64,000 bases of DNA. It comes from JAVBQL01 sp031549085 (GTDB taxonomy: Bacteria; Spirochaetota; GWE2-31-10; MWDO01). The notes under the pieces are model-generated. The model saw only the letters and a program-made list of their open reading frames with translations. It searched no databases and was not told where the DNA came from. This document shows, piece after piece, positions 35,645 to 44,647 of this stretch. The position numbers were made by a program, and so were the translations under genes. Every line of letters starts with the position of its first letter. Positions within the stretch are counted from its first letter, which is position 1. The stretch is taken from positions 1 through 64,000 of the forward strand of contig JAVBQL010000009.1 of assembly GCA_031549085.1 (NCBI GenBank). The letters are read 5' to 3'.

Positions 35645-36625
35645 ATGATAGATATATTAGGTACTGGAAGTTATTTACCAAGCAAGGTTTTGACGAATTT
35701 TGATCTAAGTAAAATAGTTGATACCTCTGATGAGTGGATTACAAAGAGAACAGGTATAAGAGAGAGAAGAGTAGTTGTAGAGGGAGAGGAGGCTACAAGT
35801 GATTTGGCACTGCATGCCTCACTAAAAGCAATTGAGATGGCTAATATCAAAAAAGAAGATATTGACATGATAATAGTTGGTACATCAACTCCAGATTATC
35901 AGATTCCAGCCTGTGCCCCTATTTTACAAGCAAAACTTGGACTTAAGGATATACCAGCATTTGATCTTAACTCTGTCTGTTCAAGTTTTTCGTACGGTTT
36001 TTCTGTGGCAAACTCAATATTGGTATCAGGTGCTTATAAAAAGATACTTCTTGTTGGTGCAGATACATATTCTACAATATTAAATTGGAATGATAGAACA
36101 TCTTGTGTAATATTTGGAGATGGTGCTGGGGCAGTAATACTAGAAAAATCAACTAGAGATAAGCTCCTTTCACTTGAGCTTGGTGCTTATGGTGATGATT
36201 ATGATATGGTAAGGATTAAAGTTGGTGGCTCAAAGCACCCAATAACTAAAAATCCTCACCAATATGATATTGCAGATACATTTTTTTATATGGAGGGAAA
36301 GAGAGTTTATGAATTTGCAATAACCCTTATTCCTGAAGTAATAGAGAGACTTTTAAAAAAGAGTAATCTAAAAATTGATGATATTGATCTTGTTGTGCTT
36401 CATCAAGCAAATATTAGAATAATTGAGATGGTGGCAAAGAGTACAGATATTCCATTGGATAAGTTTTTTATTAATATCCAAAAAATTGGTAATACATCAT
36501 CAGGTTCAATACCAATCGCTCTAGATGAAGCAGTTAGACAGGGTCGAATAAAAAAAGGTAGTAAGGTACTATCAATTGGTTTTGGTGGTGGTTTAAGCTG
36601 GGGCGGATTTCTACTTGAGTGGTAG
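35645..36625 (+). CDS. fabH: 3-oxoacyl-[acyl-carrier-protein] synthase III
   Basis: A protein of 326 residues that starts fatty-acid synthesis by condensing acetyl-CoA with malonyl-ACP. The triad is visible: Cys in DLNSVCSSFSYG, His in VVLHQANIRII and Asn in KIGNTSSGSIP; the N-terminal GTGSYLPSKV and WITKRTGIRERR are typical. The ATG at 35645 follows TTGGAG by six bases. It stands alone, convergent with fabF, not in the usual plsX-fabH-fabD order. Confidence 0.95.
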   Translation: MIDILGTGSYLPSKVLTNFDLSKIVDTSDEWITKRTGIRERRVVVEGEEATSDLALHASLKAIEMANIKKEDIDMIIVGTSTPDYQIPACAPILQAKLGLKDIPAFDLNSVCSSFSYGFSVANSILVSGAYKKILLVGADTYSTILNWNDRTSCVIFGDGAGAVILEKSTRDKLLSLELGAYGDDYDMVRIKVGGSKHPITKNPHQYDIADTFFYMEGKRVYEFAITLIPEVIERLLKKSNLKIDDIDLVVLHQANIRIIEMVAKSTDIPLDKFFINIQKIGNTSSGSIPIALDEAVRQGRIKKGSKVLSIGFGGGLSWGGFLLEW

Positions 36626-36662
36626 GGAAATAGCTATTATCTTTTTGAAATATATTAATATA

Positions 36663-36693
36663 AAAAAACAGCCTGTTATAACAAGGCTGTTTT
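36663..36693. terminator. Bidirectional terminator between fabH and fabF
   Basis: AAAACAGCCT pairs with AGGCTGTTTT around GTTATAACA, flanked by A run and T run, so it can work for both convergent genes. Confidence 0.9.
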
Positions 36694-36710
36694 TATTTCT
36701 ATTATCAATT

Positions 36711-37937
36711 TTATGTTTTTCTCAATATAAGAGCTGCATTTGTCCCGCCAAAGCCAAATGAGTTTGAAAGAATAGTTTTTGGTTCAAAATCTATCTTTCT
36801 ATTAATAATATTTATTTTACTTGTCTCTTCATCTCCCTCTGTAAAGTTGATATTTGGAGCAAGAAACTTATCTCTCATCATAAGGATAGAGTATACCACT
36901 TCGCTTGCACCTGCCATCCAACACTCATGGCCAGTCATAGATTTTGTAGAGGAGACATAGGGGCGTCCGCCAAATATATTGTATATAGCATTAGCCTCTG
37001 CGGCATCGCCACGAGGTGTACTTGTTGCATGAGCGTTTATATAGTCGATCTCTTTTGGTGATATATTTGCTTTTTTTAATACTTTATTCATAACAAGTTC
37101 AGCTCCAACACCATTAGGAGCAGACATATCCTCTCCATCAGCACTAAAAGAGTAGGCAACAACTTCACCATATATCTTTGCGTTTCTTGCTAAAGCCAAA
37201 TCCAGTCTCTCTAATATTACAGCAGCAGATCCTCCTGAAGGTATAAGGCCATTTCTTGACTTATCAAATGGGCGACTAGCCTTCAAAGGGTTTTCAATAT
37301 CTGTAGAAAATGCATTTAAAGCGTCAAAACTAGCCATAATTTGCCAGTTTATCTCCTGTGCTCCACCAGCGATCACTCTCTCTTGTTCTCCAAAACGGAT
37401 AAGATTTGCTGCCTGTCCTATAGCGTGAGAACCTGATGCACAAGCTCCAGCAATAGACCAGTTTGCACCTTTTGTTTGCAAAATAGTACTTAGATTCATC
37501 GTTACAGTAGAGTCCATAATTTGAAATATATAGCCAGAACCCAATGCTTTTGTTGATTTTGCTTCCAAGAGCTCTCTTGCCATGCTTACATTTGGTTCTG
37601 ATACCGAATCATGACCAAAGATGATACCTGTCTCGGGAGATGAGATCAAATCTTGTGATAGGTTTGAATCTTTTATTGCCTGCTCTGTTGCTGCATATGC
37701 CCAAACAGTTGAGAGAGACATCGTTTTTCTCTTTTTTCTATCTAAATAGTCTTTTGGATCAAAATTCTTTATTGTTCCAGTTATTGGACTTCTAAAACCA
37801 AGTTCTATTCTCTCATTGTCAACCTCATAGCCCGGCTTTCCATTCTGCAAAGAGAGGCTAACCTCATCTACTGAATTGCCAAGGCATGAAATAATACCAA
37901 TACCAGTTATTACAACTCTCTCTTTATCACTAATCAT
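36711..37937 (-). CDS. fabF: Beta-ketoacyl-ACP synthase (KAS I/II type)
   Basis: A protein of 408 residues, the elongating condensing enzyme of fatty-acid synthesis. Active-site Cys is in GACASGSHAIG, the two His in NAHATSTPRGD and STKSMTGHECW, and the C-terminal SFGFGGTNAAL loop is present. The N-terminus RVVITGIGIIS is typical. FabB-like versus FabF-like is not decided by these motifs; the GHECW variant resembles FabB. It lies convergent to fabH. Confidence 0.88.
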   Translation of the reverse strand: MISDKERVVITGIGIISCLGNSVDEVSLSLQNGKPGYEVDNERIELGFRSPITGTIKNFDPKDYLDRKKRKTMSLSTVWAYAATEQAIKDSNLSQDLISSPETGIIFGHDSVSEPNVSMARELLEAKSTKALGSGYIFQIMDSTVTMNLSTILQTKGANWSIAGACASGSHAIGQAANLIRFGEQERVIAGGAQEINWQIMASFDALNAFSTDIENPLKASRPFDKSRNGLIPSGGSAAVILERLDLALARNAKIYGEVVAYSFSADGEDMSAPNGVGAELVMNKVLKKANISPKEIDYINAHATSTPRGDAAEANAIYNIFGGRPYVSSTKSMTGHECWMAGASEVVYSILMMRDKFLAPNINFTEGDEETSKINIINRKIDFEPKTILSNSFGFGGTNAALILRKT

Positions 37938-38117
37938 AATTATGAAACTCCAATGATATTTTTCATAAAAATACCATAAAACAGGAGATTTTTCAATATT
38001 TTTTATCTTTAGTTAAACACTAATTATTTTTATTATAATTTATTGGTTAATTAAATTTTGACAAACTTGCTATTCAATTATATAATCAACAAAATTAAAA
38101 AAATATGAGTTTTTATA

Positions 38118-39158
38118 TTGGCTAGTAACTACTTTGGAAATATATATAGGTTTACCACATTTGGAGAGTCTCATGGAGACTCTGTTGGTGTTGTTATAGA
38201 TGGAGTTCCATCTGGAATAAAAATATCACAAGAAGTAATTCAGGAAGATCTAAATAAAAGAAAGCCATCATTTAGCTCCATAAGTTCACCAAGAGATGAG
38301 GATAGTAGTTTTGATATTCTATCAGGAGTCTTAAATGGTTATACCATAGGTTCACCATTAACAATAGTGATAAAAAATAGAGACGCAAAAAAAGAGGATT
38401 ATGATGAAATAAAGAATCTCTTTCGTCCAAGCCATGCTGATTATACATACTATAAAAAATATAATATGTTAGAAAACTATGGTGGAGGAAGGAGTTCAGG
38501 AAGAGAGACAGCTTCAAGAGTGGTTGCAGGTTCTATAGCAAAGCAGATATTGAGACACTACATAGATGATTTGATGATTGTTGCTGGGGTTGTATCAATA
38601 GGCGAGATAAGTATAGATAATTGGAGTAGTGATGATGTTTATAGTAATCCTATTAGAACAGCTGATAAGAATGCTATTGAGAAAATGTTAGAATTATTAG
38701 AGAAGACTAGAGAGAGTGGTGATTCAATTGGTGGTGTGATAGAGTGCCATATTAAAAATCTACCTGCTGGAGTTGGAGAGCCAATATATAATAAACTGGA
38801 CTCCATTCTTTCATATGCGATGATAGGTATTGGTGGAGTTAAGGGCATTGAATTTGGAGCTGGTTTTAATAGTAGTAAGATGAGAGGTTCCATTTATAAC
38901 AATATAAGAGATGCTAATGGTGGAATTGAGGGTGGGATATCCAATGGTAAAGATATAATCTTTAGAGTAGCTATAAAACCAACACCATCTATAAAAAAAG
39001 AGCAAAATATGATATCTAATGATAATGAGTTAAAAACTCTCTCTATAAAAGGTCGTCATGATGTTTGTATTGTACCAAGAGTTGTGCCAGTAATTGAAGC
39101 AATGTCCTACTCTGTACTATTGGATCTCTTTTTTATGGATAGAGCTTTAAAAAAATGA
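38118..39158 (+). CDS. aroC: Chorismate synthase
   Basis: A protein of 346 residues that makes chorismate from EPSP with reduced FMN. Signatures: TFGESHGDSVGVVIDG near the N-terminus, RPSHADYTYYKKY, GGGRSSGRETASRV, and the C-terminal RHDVCIVPRVVPVIEAM. It begins at TTG (38118), the codon giving the normal N-terminus (ASNYFGNIYRFTTFG); no good ribosome-binding site is visible. It overlaps the next gene by four bases. Confidence 0.95.
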   Translation: MASNYFGNIYRFTTFGESHGDSVGVVIDGVPSGIKISQEVIQEDLNKRKPSFSSISSPRDEDSSFDILSGVLNGYTIGSPLTIVIKNRDAKKEDYDEIKNLFRPSHADYTYYKKYNMLENYGGGRSSGRETASRVVAGSIAKQILRHYIDDLMIVAGVVSIGEISIDNWSSDDVYSNPIRTADKNAIEKMLELLEKTRESGDSIGGVIECHIKNLPAGVGEPIYNKLDSILSYAMIGIGGVKGIEFGAGFNSSKMRGSIYNNIRDANGGIEGGISNGKDIIFRVAIKPTPSIKKEQNMISNDNELKTLSIKGRHDVCIVPRVVPVIEAMSYSVLLDLFFMDRALKK

Positions 39159-39892
39159 TAAAAAAATCTCAAAAATATCTTATAAAAATATTGCTATTCA
39201 CTCTATTTTCAGTTTTTGGTTTAAATGCTAGTGATGAGACCTCTGATAAGATAGAGAAAAAAAAATTTGGTAACCCGATCTATTCAAAGCAAAATTTCTA
39301 TATAAAGACAGAGTTTGAGATGGGGGTAGTTGGGGTAAGTGATTTTATAACTGAAAATGCTCTTTTTCAATATAGATTTTTGTCAAAAAACAAGCATGCT
39401 TTTTCTATTAGAGTAAACCATATTGGTTTTACATCAGGTGCTCTATCAAATAATCCACACATATTTTCTTTTGCTGTTATGGGTGGTTTTGAATATATGT
39501 TTAAAGTATTTTCAAATACTTCAGGGCTCTTTCTCTATATTGATGTAGGTGGAAGTAACAGTGGTGTTGCTTTTAACACTGGTATTGGACTCGGTTCAAG
39601 AGTAGCTGATAGTATAGAGCTAAATTTTTCATATTTACATGATAATTTAATTACCTCTAGATTAGAATTTCAATTTTTGTTAGTAAAATATTTAATTCTA
39701 AAAGGTAAATTTGGGATATCATACAAATATACATATCCTAATAATGAGATCTTTGTATTTTTAGGAGGATTGTATATTGGTTTTTCTGTAAAGAACTACT
39801 TTAGGCTTGAAGTTGGAGGTGGTTTTACACTTAATGACTATAGTTATATAAGTGGTTTTGGAGGAGCATCAATAGTTACATCATTTCCTTAA
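39155..39892 (+). CDS. Exported, probably outer-membrane beta-barrel-like protein
   Basis: A protein of 245 residues with an N-terminal signal peptide (about 1-25, ending LNASDE). The rest alternates short hydrophobic/aromatic strands and Gly-rich turns (FYIKTEFEMGVVGVSDF, GLYIGFSVKNYFRLEVGGGF), ending in a hydrophobic strand with a near-terminal Phe. This fits a small outer-membrane barrel. I recognise no family. Its ATG overlaps the TGA of aroC, so it is coupled, though no functional link is evident. Confidence 0.65.
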   Translation: MIKKSQKYLIKILLFTLFSVFGLNASDETSDKIEKKKFGNPIYSKQNFYIKTEFEMGVVGVSDFITENALFQYRFLSKNKHAFSIRVNHIGFTSGALSNNPHIFSFAVMGGFEYMFKVFSNTSGLFLYIDVGGSNSGVAFNTGIGLGSRVADSIELNFSYLHDNLITSRLEFQFLLVKYLILKGKFGISYKYTYPNNEIFVFLGGLYIGFSVKNYFRLEVGGGFTLNDYSYISGFGGASIVTSFP

Positions 39893-40103
39893 GATTATTT
39901 TCCACGCGCGTGAAGGTTTAATTTAAAAGCTCTATATGATATTTTTTGTCGATATAAAAACTATACAAAAAACAATTTTAGTAGAAAATGATAAGACTTT
40001 ATATAGAATATATCCTTTAAATAGCTCTCTATTTTTAAGAATAATATTTTCTAATTTCAAGCTTTCTCTTAATTTTTCTATATTTTCTCTATTAACTTTT
40101 ATT

Positions 40104-40778
40104 TTAGTTAGTATTGCTGTTATCATTTAATAGATCTTTCTCTTCATTATCTTTTATCTCTGGCTCTTCACTCTTATTAAAATCATCTTTTAGTTCTTCA
40201 TTTATAGTTGAATCATATTCACTACTATCATTACCAGCTGGCTCAGTAGCCTTTTTTGGTTCTAATATATCAATTTTATCTTTATGGAAAATGAATACAA
40301 GAAGCAGAAGAATTGCACCTGCTATGGTAAAGACATCAGCTAAGTTGAATATGGGCCAGTAAAAATCCTTCCAAAACCAAAATACATAATCAACAACATA
40401 ACCATCTATTATCCTGTTTATTATGTTCCCGAGAGCTCCAGATATTATTATACCTAAAGGAATCAAAAGCATCAATTGTTTAGAAGAGAAGTAGAGCCAG
40501 CCAACAAATATTGCTCCAAGTGATTGAATACAAACTAAAAATATCCACTTTTGAGTTTTATCTAAAAAATGATCAAGCCAAGAGAGAATTGAGAAGCCAA
40601 TATCACGGTTTTCTGTATACTTAAAGTGCCAAAAATTCTCTATAACAACAACATCTGGCTTATTTTTCAATTGTTTTGTTGCAATACCTTTTACGATTAA
40701 ATCTGTTGTGGTAAATACTAAAATAATTGTTGTAAGAAGTGCTAATTTACACCAAACGCAGCTTGTATCAAATTTCAT
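40104..40778 (-). CDS. lspA: Lipoprotein signal peptidase (signal peptidase II)
   Basis: A protein of 224 residues with four transmembrane helices. The catalytic aspartates are in the conserved NIINRIIDGYVVDYVFW and FNLADVFTIAGAILLL motifs. It cleaves prolipoproteins before the lipidated Cys, and this window encodes many such substrates. A Glu/Asp/Asn-rich C-terminal tail of about 55 residues (about 168-224) is longer than the usual enzyme of about 160 residues and is probably cytoplasmic and disordered. Confidence 0.93.
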   Translation of the reverse strand: MKFDTSCVWCKLALLTTIILVFTTTDLIVKGIATKQLKNKPDVVVIENFWHFKYTENRDIGFSILSWLDHFLDKTQKWIFLVCIQSLGAIFVGWLYFSSKQLMLLIPLGIIISGALGNIINRIIDGYVVDYVFWFWKDFYWPIFNLADVFTIAGAILLLLVFIFHKDKIDILEPKKATEPAGNDSSEYDSTINEELKDDFNKSEEPEIKDNEEKDLLNDNSNTN

Positions 40779-40865
40779 TATTATAACCTTATATATTAGA
40801 GTCTAATATTCTTTTAATCAATAGAAACTATTTTATATAAAATTTTAATAGATTTTGCAAGCTTT

Positions 40866-42020
40866 TTAGTCCTCTAATATGGTTATCTCAACGCGTCTAT
40901 TTTTCTTCATATTCTCTTCAGAATTGTTTGGAGCAACTGGCTCACTGCTCCCTTTTCCGTAATAGATAATTCTTCCAGCCTCTATGCCTTTTGTTATGAG
41001 TATATTTGCAATAGATTCTGCTCTATCAAGAGATAATTGCATCTCTGCTTTTTTGTCACCTGTGGCAGCAGTGTGTCCTGTTATTACAAAACTTCTCTTA
41101 TCTACTCCTTTTAGGGTTTTATATATCAAATCTATCTTCTTTTTATCCTCTGCTGTAAGCAGTTCGGTACTGTTGGATTTAAACTGAAGGTTGCTGATAC
41201 TGATATGTACACCATCATCTTTTTTAAATACAGTGAAGTCTTTGTTTTTATCTATTACTATCTCTATATCTTCCAATATCTTATCTTTATTCATTTTTTC
41301 AATTGGTTTATAAAAATAGAGAGTAAATCCGCTTCGCTTTATCTTTTCACTGTTTAATACGATCTCTTCAGTAAAATGGTCCTCCATATAGGCAGGCATT
41401 CCTAAATTGTTATTAAAGTAGTAACTAATTTTGTGCTCACCATTTATTTTTGAACTCTTTTCACTATTGGAATATTTGTACTCTATATCAAAAAAATCGT
41501 AATTTTGACCCATAAACTCTTTTTTGCCAATATAAGTGCTTTTCGCATAAATTGGAGCATCTATTGGGGTACTATTTTCATTTATCATTATTGTTGCTAC
41601 TCCATAATTATTAAAAGTATCACCAATAGTTATATTTTCATTAGGAAAAATAGGTATACTTTTTAATGGAGGAAATTCAATTGAGGATCTCATATCTCCA
41701 TTTGACATAAGGGTAAAATTTATAGGGCTCTCTCTTTTAACTTGATATCCTATATTAACTGTATTTCTCATAGTCTTATCCATTAAATAGTAAAAGCCTT
41801 GCACATTATAGCTATTGTCATTTAACAGAGAGACAGATTGGATACCCTTCATCTCTTTAGAGTTTAGGCCAACATACTTATCATTTATATGAACTCTAAC
41901 ATTACTTCTTATGCTTAGATTATATTTTTCACCATTTTTAAACGAAAATTCGAACTTTTCTGAATATGCAGCCAAATTGACTGCAAAAAAAACTGACAAA
42001 ATAATTACAATTATTTTCAT
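40866..42020 (-). CDS. Exported OmpA-family protein
   Basis: A protein of 384 residues. A signal peptide (about 1-20, FFAVNLAAYS) is followed by a beta-rich region of about 240 residues of unknown family, and a C-terminal OmpA peptidoglycan-binding domain (about 265-384; LQFKSNSTELLTAEDKKKID, ITGHTAATGD, LSLDRAESIANILITKG, RRVEITI). The ATG at 42018-42020 has GGAG eight bases upstream. It probably tethers the outer membrane or periplasm to peptidoglycan. Confidence 0.85.
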   Translation of the reverse strand: MKIIVIILSVFFAVNLAAYSEKFEFSFKNGEKYNLSIRSNVRVHINDKYVGLNSKEMKGIQSVSLLNDNSYNVQGFYYLMDKTMRNTVNIGYQVKRESPINFTLMSNGDMRSSIEFPPLKSIPIFPNENITIGDTFNNYGVATIMINENSTPIDAPIYAKSTYIGKKEFMGQNYDFFDIEYKYSNSEKSSKINGEHKISYYFNNNLGMPAYMEDHFTEEIVLNSEKIKRSGFTLYFYKPIEKMNKDKILEDIEIVIDKNKDFTVFKKDDGVHISISNLQFKSNSTELLTAEDKKKIDLIYKTLKGVDKRSFVITGHTAATGDKKAEMQLSLDRAESIANILITKGIEAGRIIYYGKGSSEPVAPNNSEENMKKNRRVEITILED

Positions 42021-42160
42021 AAGCAGGGACTCCATCTATTAAATTATCGTCAAACTTTTTTTATTTATTAAAAAATGAATCTTTCTTTACTTTTCAAAAT
42101 TAAGGATAAAGAAAATAATTGCTTTTATTTTCAATTTATGATTAGAATATCTTAATCATT

Positions 42161-43258
42161 ATGAACGAATTATTAAAAAAATTACTAAAAAAACCTATTG
42201 CTCTCATCTCTGTTATTGTCATTATCATATTGTACATCTCTATGATATTTGCTGAGTTTTTAAGTCCATATAGAGCTGATACTGTCTTTAAAGAGCACCC
42301 ATATCATCCTCCTGCACTGGCTCTTTACTCAAAAAAATATGGTCTTTGTCCTCAAGTACAGAAGAGGGTTTTGATAGATGAACTCTCTCATAAGTATGGA
42401 AGAATAAGAGGTGAGTATTATAAGGTTAGCCTCTTTGTAAGAGGAGTTGATTACAAAATTTTAGGGCTTATAAAAACAAATATTCATTTGTTTGGTATAA
42501 AAGCTCCCTATGATAGTAATGGGTTAAGGTTTACTGATGGAGGTAAAGATTATCCAGTCTTTATATTTGGATCTGACCATTTGGGAAGAGATATATTCTC
42601 TAGAATTCTATATGGTTCGCGTATTTCATTAACAATTGGCTTTATTGGTATAACAATCTCTCTTGTTTTGGCAATCGTTTTTGGCGGTTTAGCTGGATAT
42701 TATGGCGGTTTTATAGATTGGCTAATAATGAGACTATCAGAGTTTTTTATATTAATACCTGGCCTCTATTTAATCTTGTTTTTAAGATCAATATTGTCAA
42801 GAGATTTAGATTCAGGACAATCATATATGATCATAACGGTTATTCTATCGTTTGTAGGCTGGCCAAGTTCTGCACGTTTGATTAGAGGAATGGTTCATAG
42901 TATAAAACGTGAAGATTTTGTAACAAACTCTATGTTGGAATCTATACCATCTGTAGTGATTATATTTAGGGATATTATTCCACAGATCTCTTCTATTCTT
43001 ATAGTAAGTGTGGCTTTAGGAGTTCCAGGTTTTATACTGGGAGAGACAATGCTCTCCTATCTTGGGCTTGGAATTGTTGATCCTGCTGTAAGCTGGGGCT
43101 CTATGATAAATAGAGATGTTACATCTTTGAATAATCTAAAAAATTACTCATGGTTTATAATCCCTGGAATTTACCTTATTGTTACTACGCTGGCCTTCAA
43201 TTTTTTAGGTGATTTTTTAAGGGATTACTTCGATCCTTACAATAAGGATTTGAACTAG
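42161..43258 (+). CDS. Peptide/nickel-type ABC transporter permease (OppC/DppC family)
   Basis: A protein of 365 residues. A first helix (about 12-33) is followed by an unusually long extracytoplasmic segment of about 110 residues with LSPYRADTVFKEHPYHPP and FGSDHLGRDIFSRILYG. Five more helices with the binding-protein-dependent transport motif (ARLIRGMVHSIKREDFV) follow. It forms part of an inner-membrane peptide importer with the ATPase encoded 27 bases downstream. OppA, OppB and OppF are not here. Confidence 0.87.
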   Translation: MNELLKKLLKKPIALISVIVIIILYISMIFAEFLSPYRADTVFKEHPYHPPALALYSKKYGLCPQVQKRVLIDELSHKYGRIRGEYYKVSLFVRGVDYKILGLIKTNIHLFGIKAPYDSNGLRFTDGGKDYPVFIFGSDHLGRDIFSRILYGSRISLTIGFIGITISLVLAIVFGGLAGYYGGFIDWLIMRLSEFFILIPGLYLILFLRSILSRDLDSGQSYMIITVILSFVGWPSSARLIRGMVHSIKREDFVTNSMLESIPSVVIIFRDIIPQISSILIVSVALGVPGFILGETMLSYLGLGIVDPAVSWGSMINRDVTSLNNLKNYSWFIIPGIYLIVTTLAFNFLGDFLRDYFDPYNKDLN

Positions 43259-43285
43259 ATATTTTTAGGAGAAGAGTGTTAAAAA

Positions 43286-44236
43286 ATGATTTTTGATATA
43301 AAAAATTTAAATGTAACATTTTCCAACAATAATAAAGATATCTATGCAGTAAGAGGTGTTGATTTTTATGTAAAAGAGGGGGAGATACTAGGGATCGCTG
43401 GCGAGAGTGGTTCTGGAAAGAGTGTTACAACCCTATCGTTTATAAACCTGTTACCAAAAAATGCTATTATATCTGGAGATATATTATATAGAGAGAAATC
43501 TGTATTAAAGATGACAAAAGAGGAGTTGCAAAACATCAGAGGCAACAAAGTTGGATTTATATTTCAAGAACCAAGTAGATCCTTTGACCCAATATATAAT
43601 ATTGAAAAAACATTTGCTGAAACTATATTGGCTCATAATAGAGATGTATCAAAAGATGAAATAAGGAATAAAACAGTAGAGTTATTAAAAGAGGTTAGAA
43701 TATCAAATCCAGAAGAGCGTATAAAAAACTTTCCGCACCAGTTTTCTGGAGGAATGTTACAAAGAATAATGATTGCTTTATCTCTTGTTTCAGATCCAGA
43801 AATTCTGATTGCTGATGAGCCAACAACAGCACTTGATGTAACAATTCAGGCACAGATAGTCTCCCTTTTGGTTGAGCTGAAAAAGAAGCGTGGATTATCA
43901 ATTGTCTTTATATCTCACAATTTAGGGCTCTTATCAAATATAAGTGATAGATTAATTATTATGTATGGTGGACTAATTATGGAGGAGGGTGAGGCAAAAA
44001 ACCTTTTAAAAAATAGAAAACATCCATACACAGAGGGGTTGTTGGAGTCACTTCCAAAATTTGGAGACCATTATACTGAGAGTAGGTTGCGATCTATAAG
44101 TGGCACAGTACCAAATCCCCAAAATCCAGAACCAGGCTGTCCATTTGCTCCAAGGTGCAGATATGTTAAGGATAAATGCAAAGAGACTATTCCTGTGTTA
44201 AAAGGAGATGAGCACAAATATAGATGCATTCTTTAG
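43286..44236 (+). CDS. Peptide ABC transporter ATP-binding protein (OppD/DppD family)
   Basis: A protein of 316 residues. Walker A GESGSGKSV, Q loop GFIFQEPSRSF, signature FSGGMLQRIM, Walker B ILIADEPTTALD and the H-loop His in FISHNL are all intact. The C-terminus has the OppD/F zone with GCPFAPRCRYVKDKCKE, a cysteine cluster that binds Fe-S in some relatives. It follows the permease, with TAGGAGAAG about 16 bases before the ATG. Confidence 0.93.
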   Translation: MIFDIKNLNVTFSNNNKDIYAVRGVDFYVKEGEILGIAGESGSGKSVTTLSFINLLPKNAIISGDILYREKSVLKMTKEELQNIRGNKVGFIFQEPSRSFDPIYNIEKTFAETILAHNRDVSKDEIRNKTVELLKEVRISNPEERIKNFPHQFSGGMLQRIMIALSLVSDPEILIADEPTTALDVTIQAQIVSLLVELKKKRGLSIVFISHNLGLLSNISDRLIIMYGGLIMEEGEAKNLLKNRKHPYTEGLLESLPKFGDHYTESRLRSISGTVPNPQNPEPGCPFAPRCRYVKDKCKETIPVLKGDEHKYRCIL

Positions 44237-44261
44237 GGTTATATTTTCATAAATAAAACAT

Positions 44262-44429
44262 AACCACTTTTATAGGTTCTGCTTGTGCAGACTGTATGCT
44301 ATTACTTTGAAGTATTTTTTTGAGTCACTTAATACTACAATAGTGCTGCCTCTTTCTTGGAAACATTTAAAGAGAACAGTTTTTTTAAACTAACAGTACT
44401 AACAGCAAGCAGAACCTGTAAAAGTGGTT
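44262..44429. other. 168-nt stem-loop element with 24-bp terminal stem (candidate ncRNA, mobile repeat or large terminator)
   Basis: The arms 44262-44285 and 44406-44429 are complementary over 24 bp with one G.T pair (start AACCACTTTTA, end TAAAAGTGGTT). The 120-nt interior can fold further: ACTGT/ACAGT, AGTATT/AATACT around 44311-44336, and CTCTTT/AAAGAG around 44350-44374. On the plus strand the stem is followed by six T. It lies between two convergent genes, where no promoter is needed. No target-site duplication is apparent. Copy number elsewhere is unknown. Confidence 0.6.
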
Positions 44430-44647
44430 TTTTGTCTGATCTATATAAATTATAAATAATCATCTCTAATTGCCTTCACCTAATTTAATAAATTAAATAG
44501 AAATAATCAAATTTTTAGAAAGGATAAAAGTTAAACAGATGTTTCTTAATTTTAAATCCTTAGTTTTTATAAGTTCTTATTTGCTAAATGAGTGGAGTAT
44601 TTAAAGAAGAAGGAATAAAAGCTATTTCTTTATAATTAAACTTATAG
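44430..44647. other. AT-rich gap, nothing recognised
   Basis: No convincing frame. One 21-codon frame from the ATG near 44539, with AAAGGA some distance upstream, is too short to support. Confidence 0.3.

Noticed and set aside
39902..39911. CACGCGCGTG palindrome, rare in this AT-rich DNA
   Set aside because: A single 10-base palindrome between aroC-linked and lspA genes, with no second copy or regulator nearby; too little to call a site.
39932..40130. Overlapping 64-codon frames on both strands between convergent genes
   Set aside because: Both are mirror frames of AT-rich DNA, without ribosome-binding sites or natural composition, and overlap the end of lspA.
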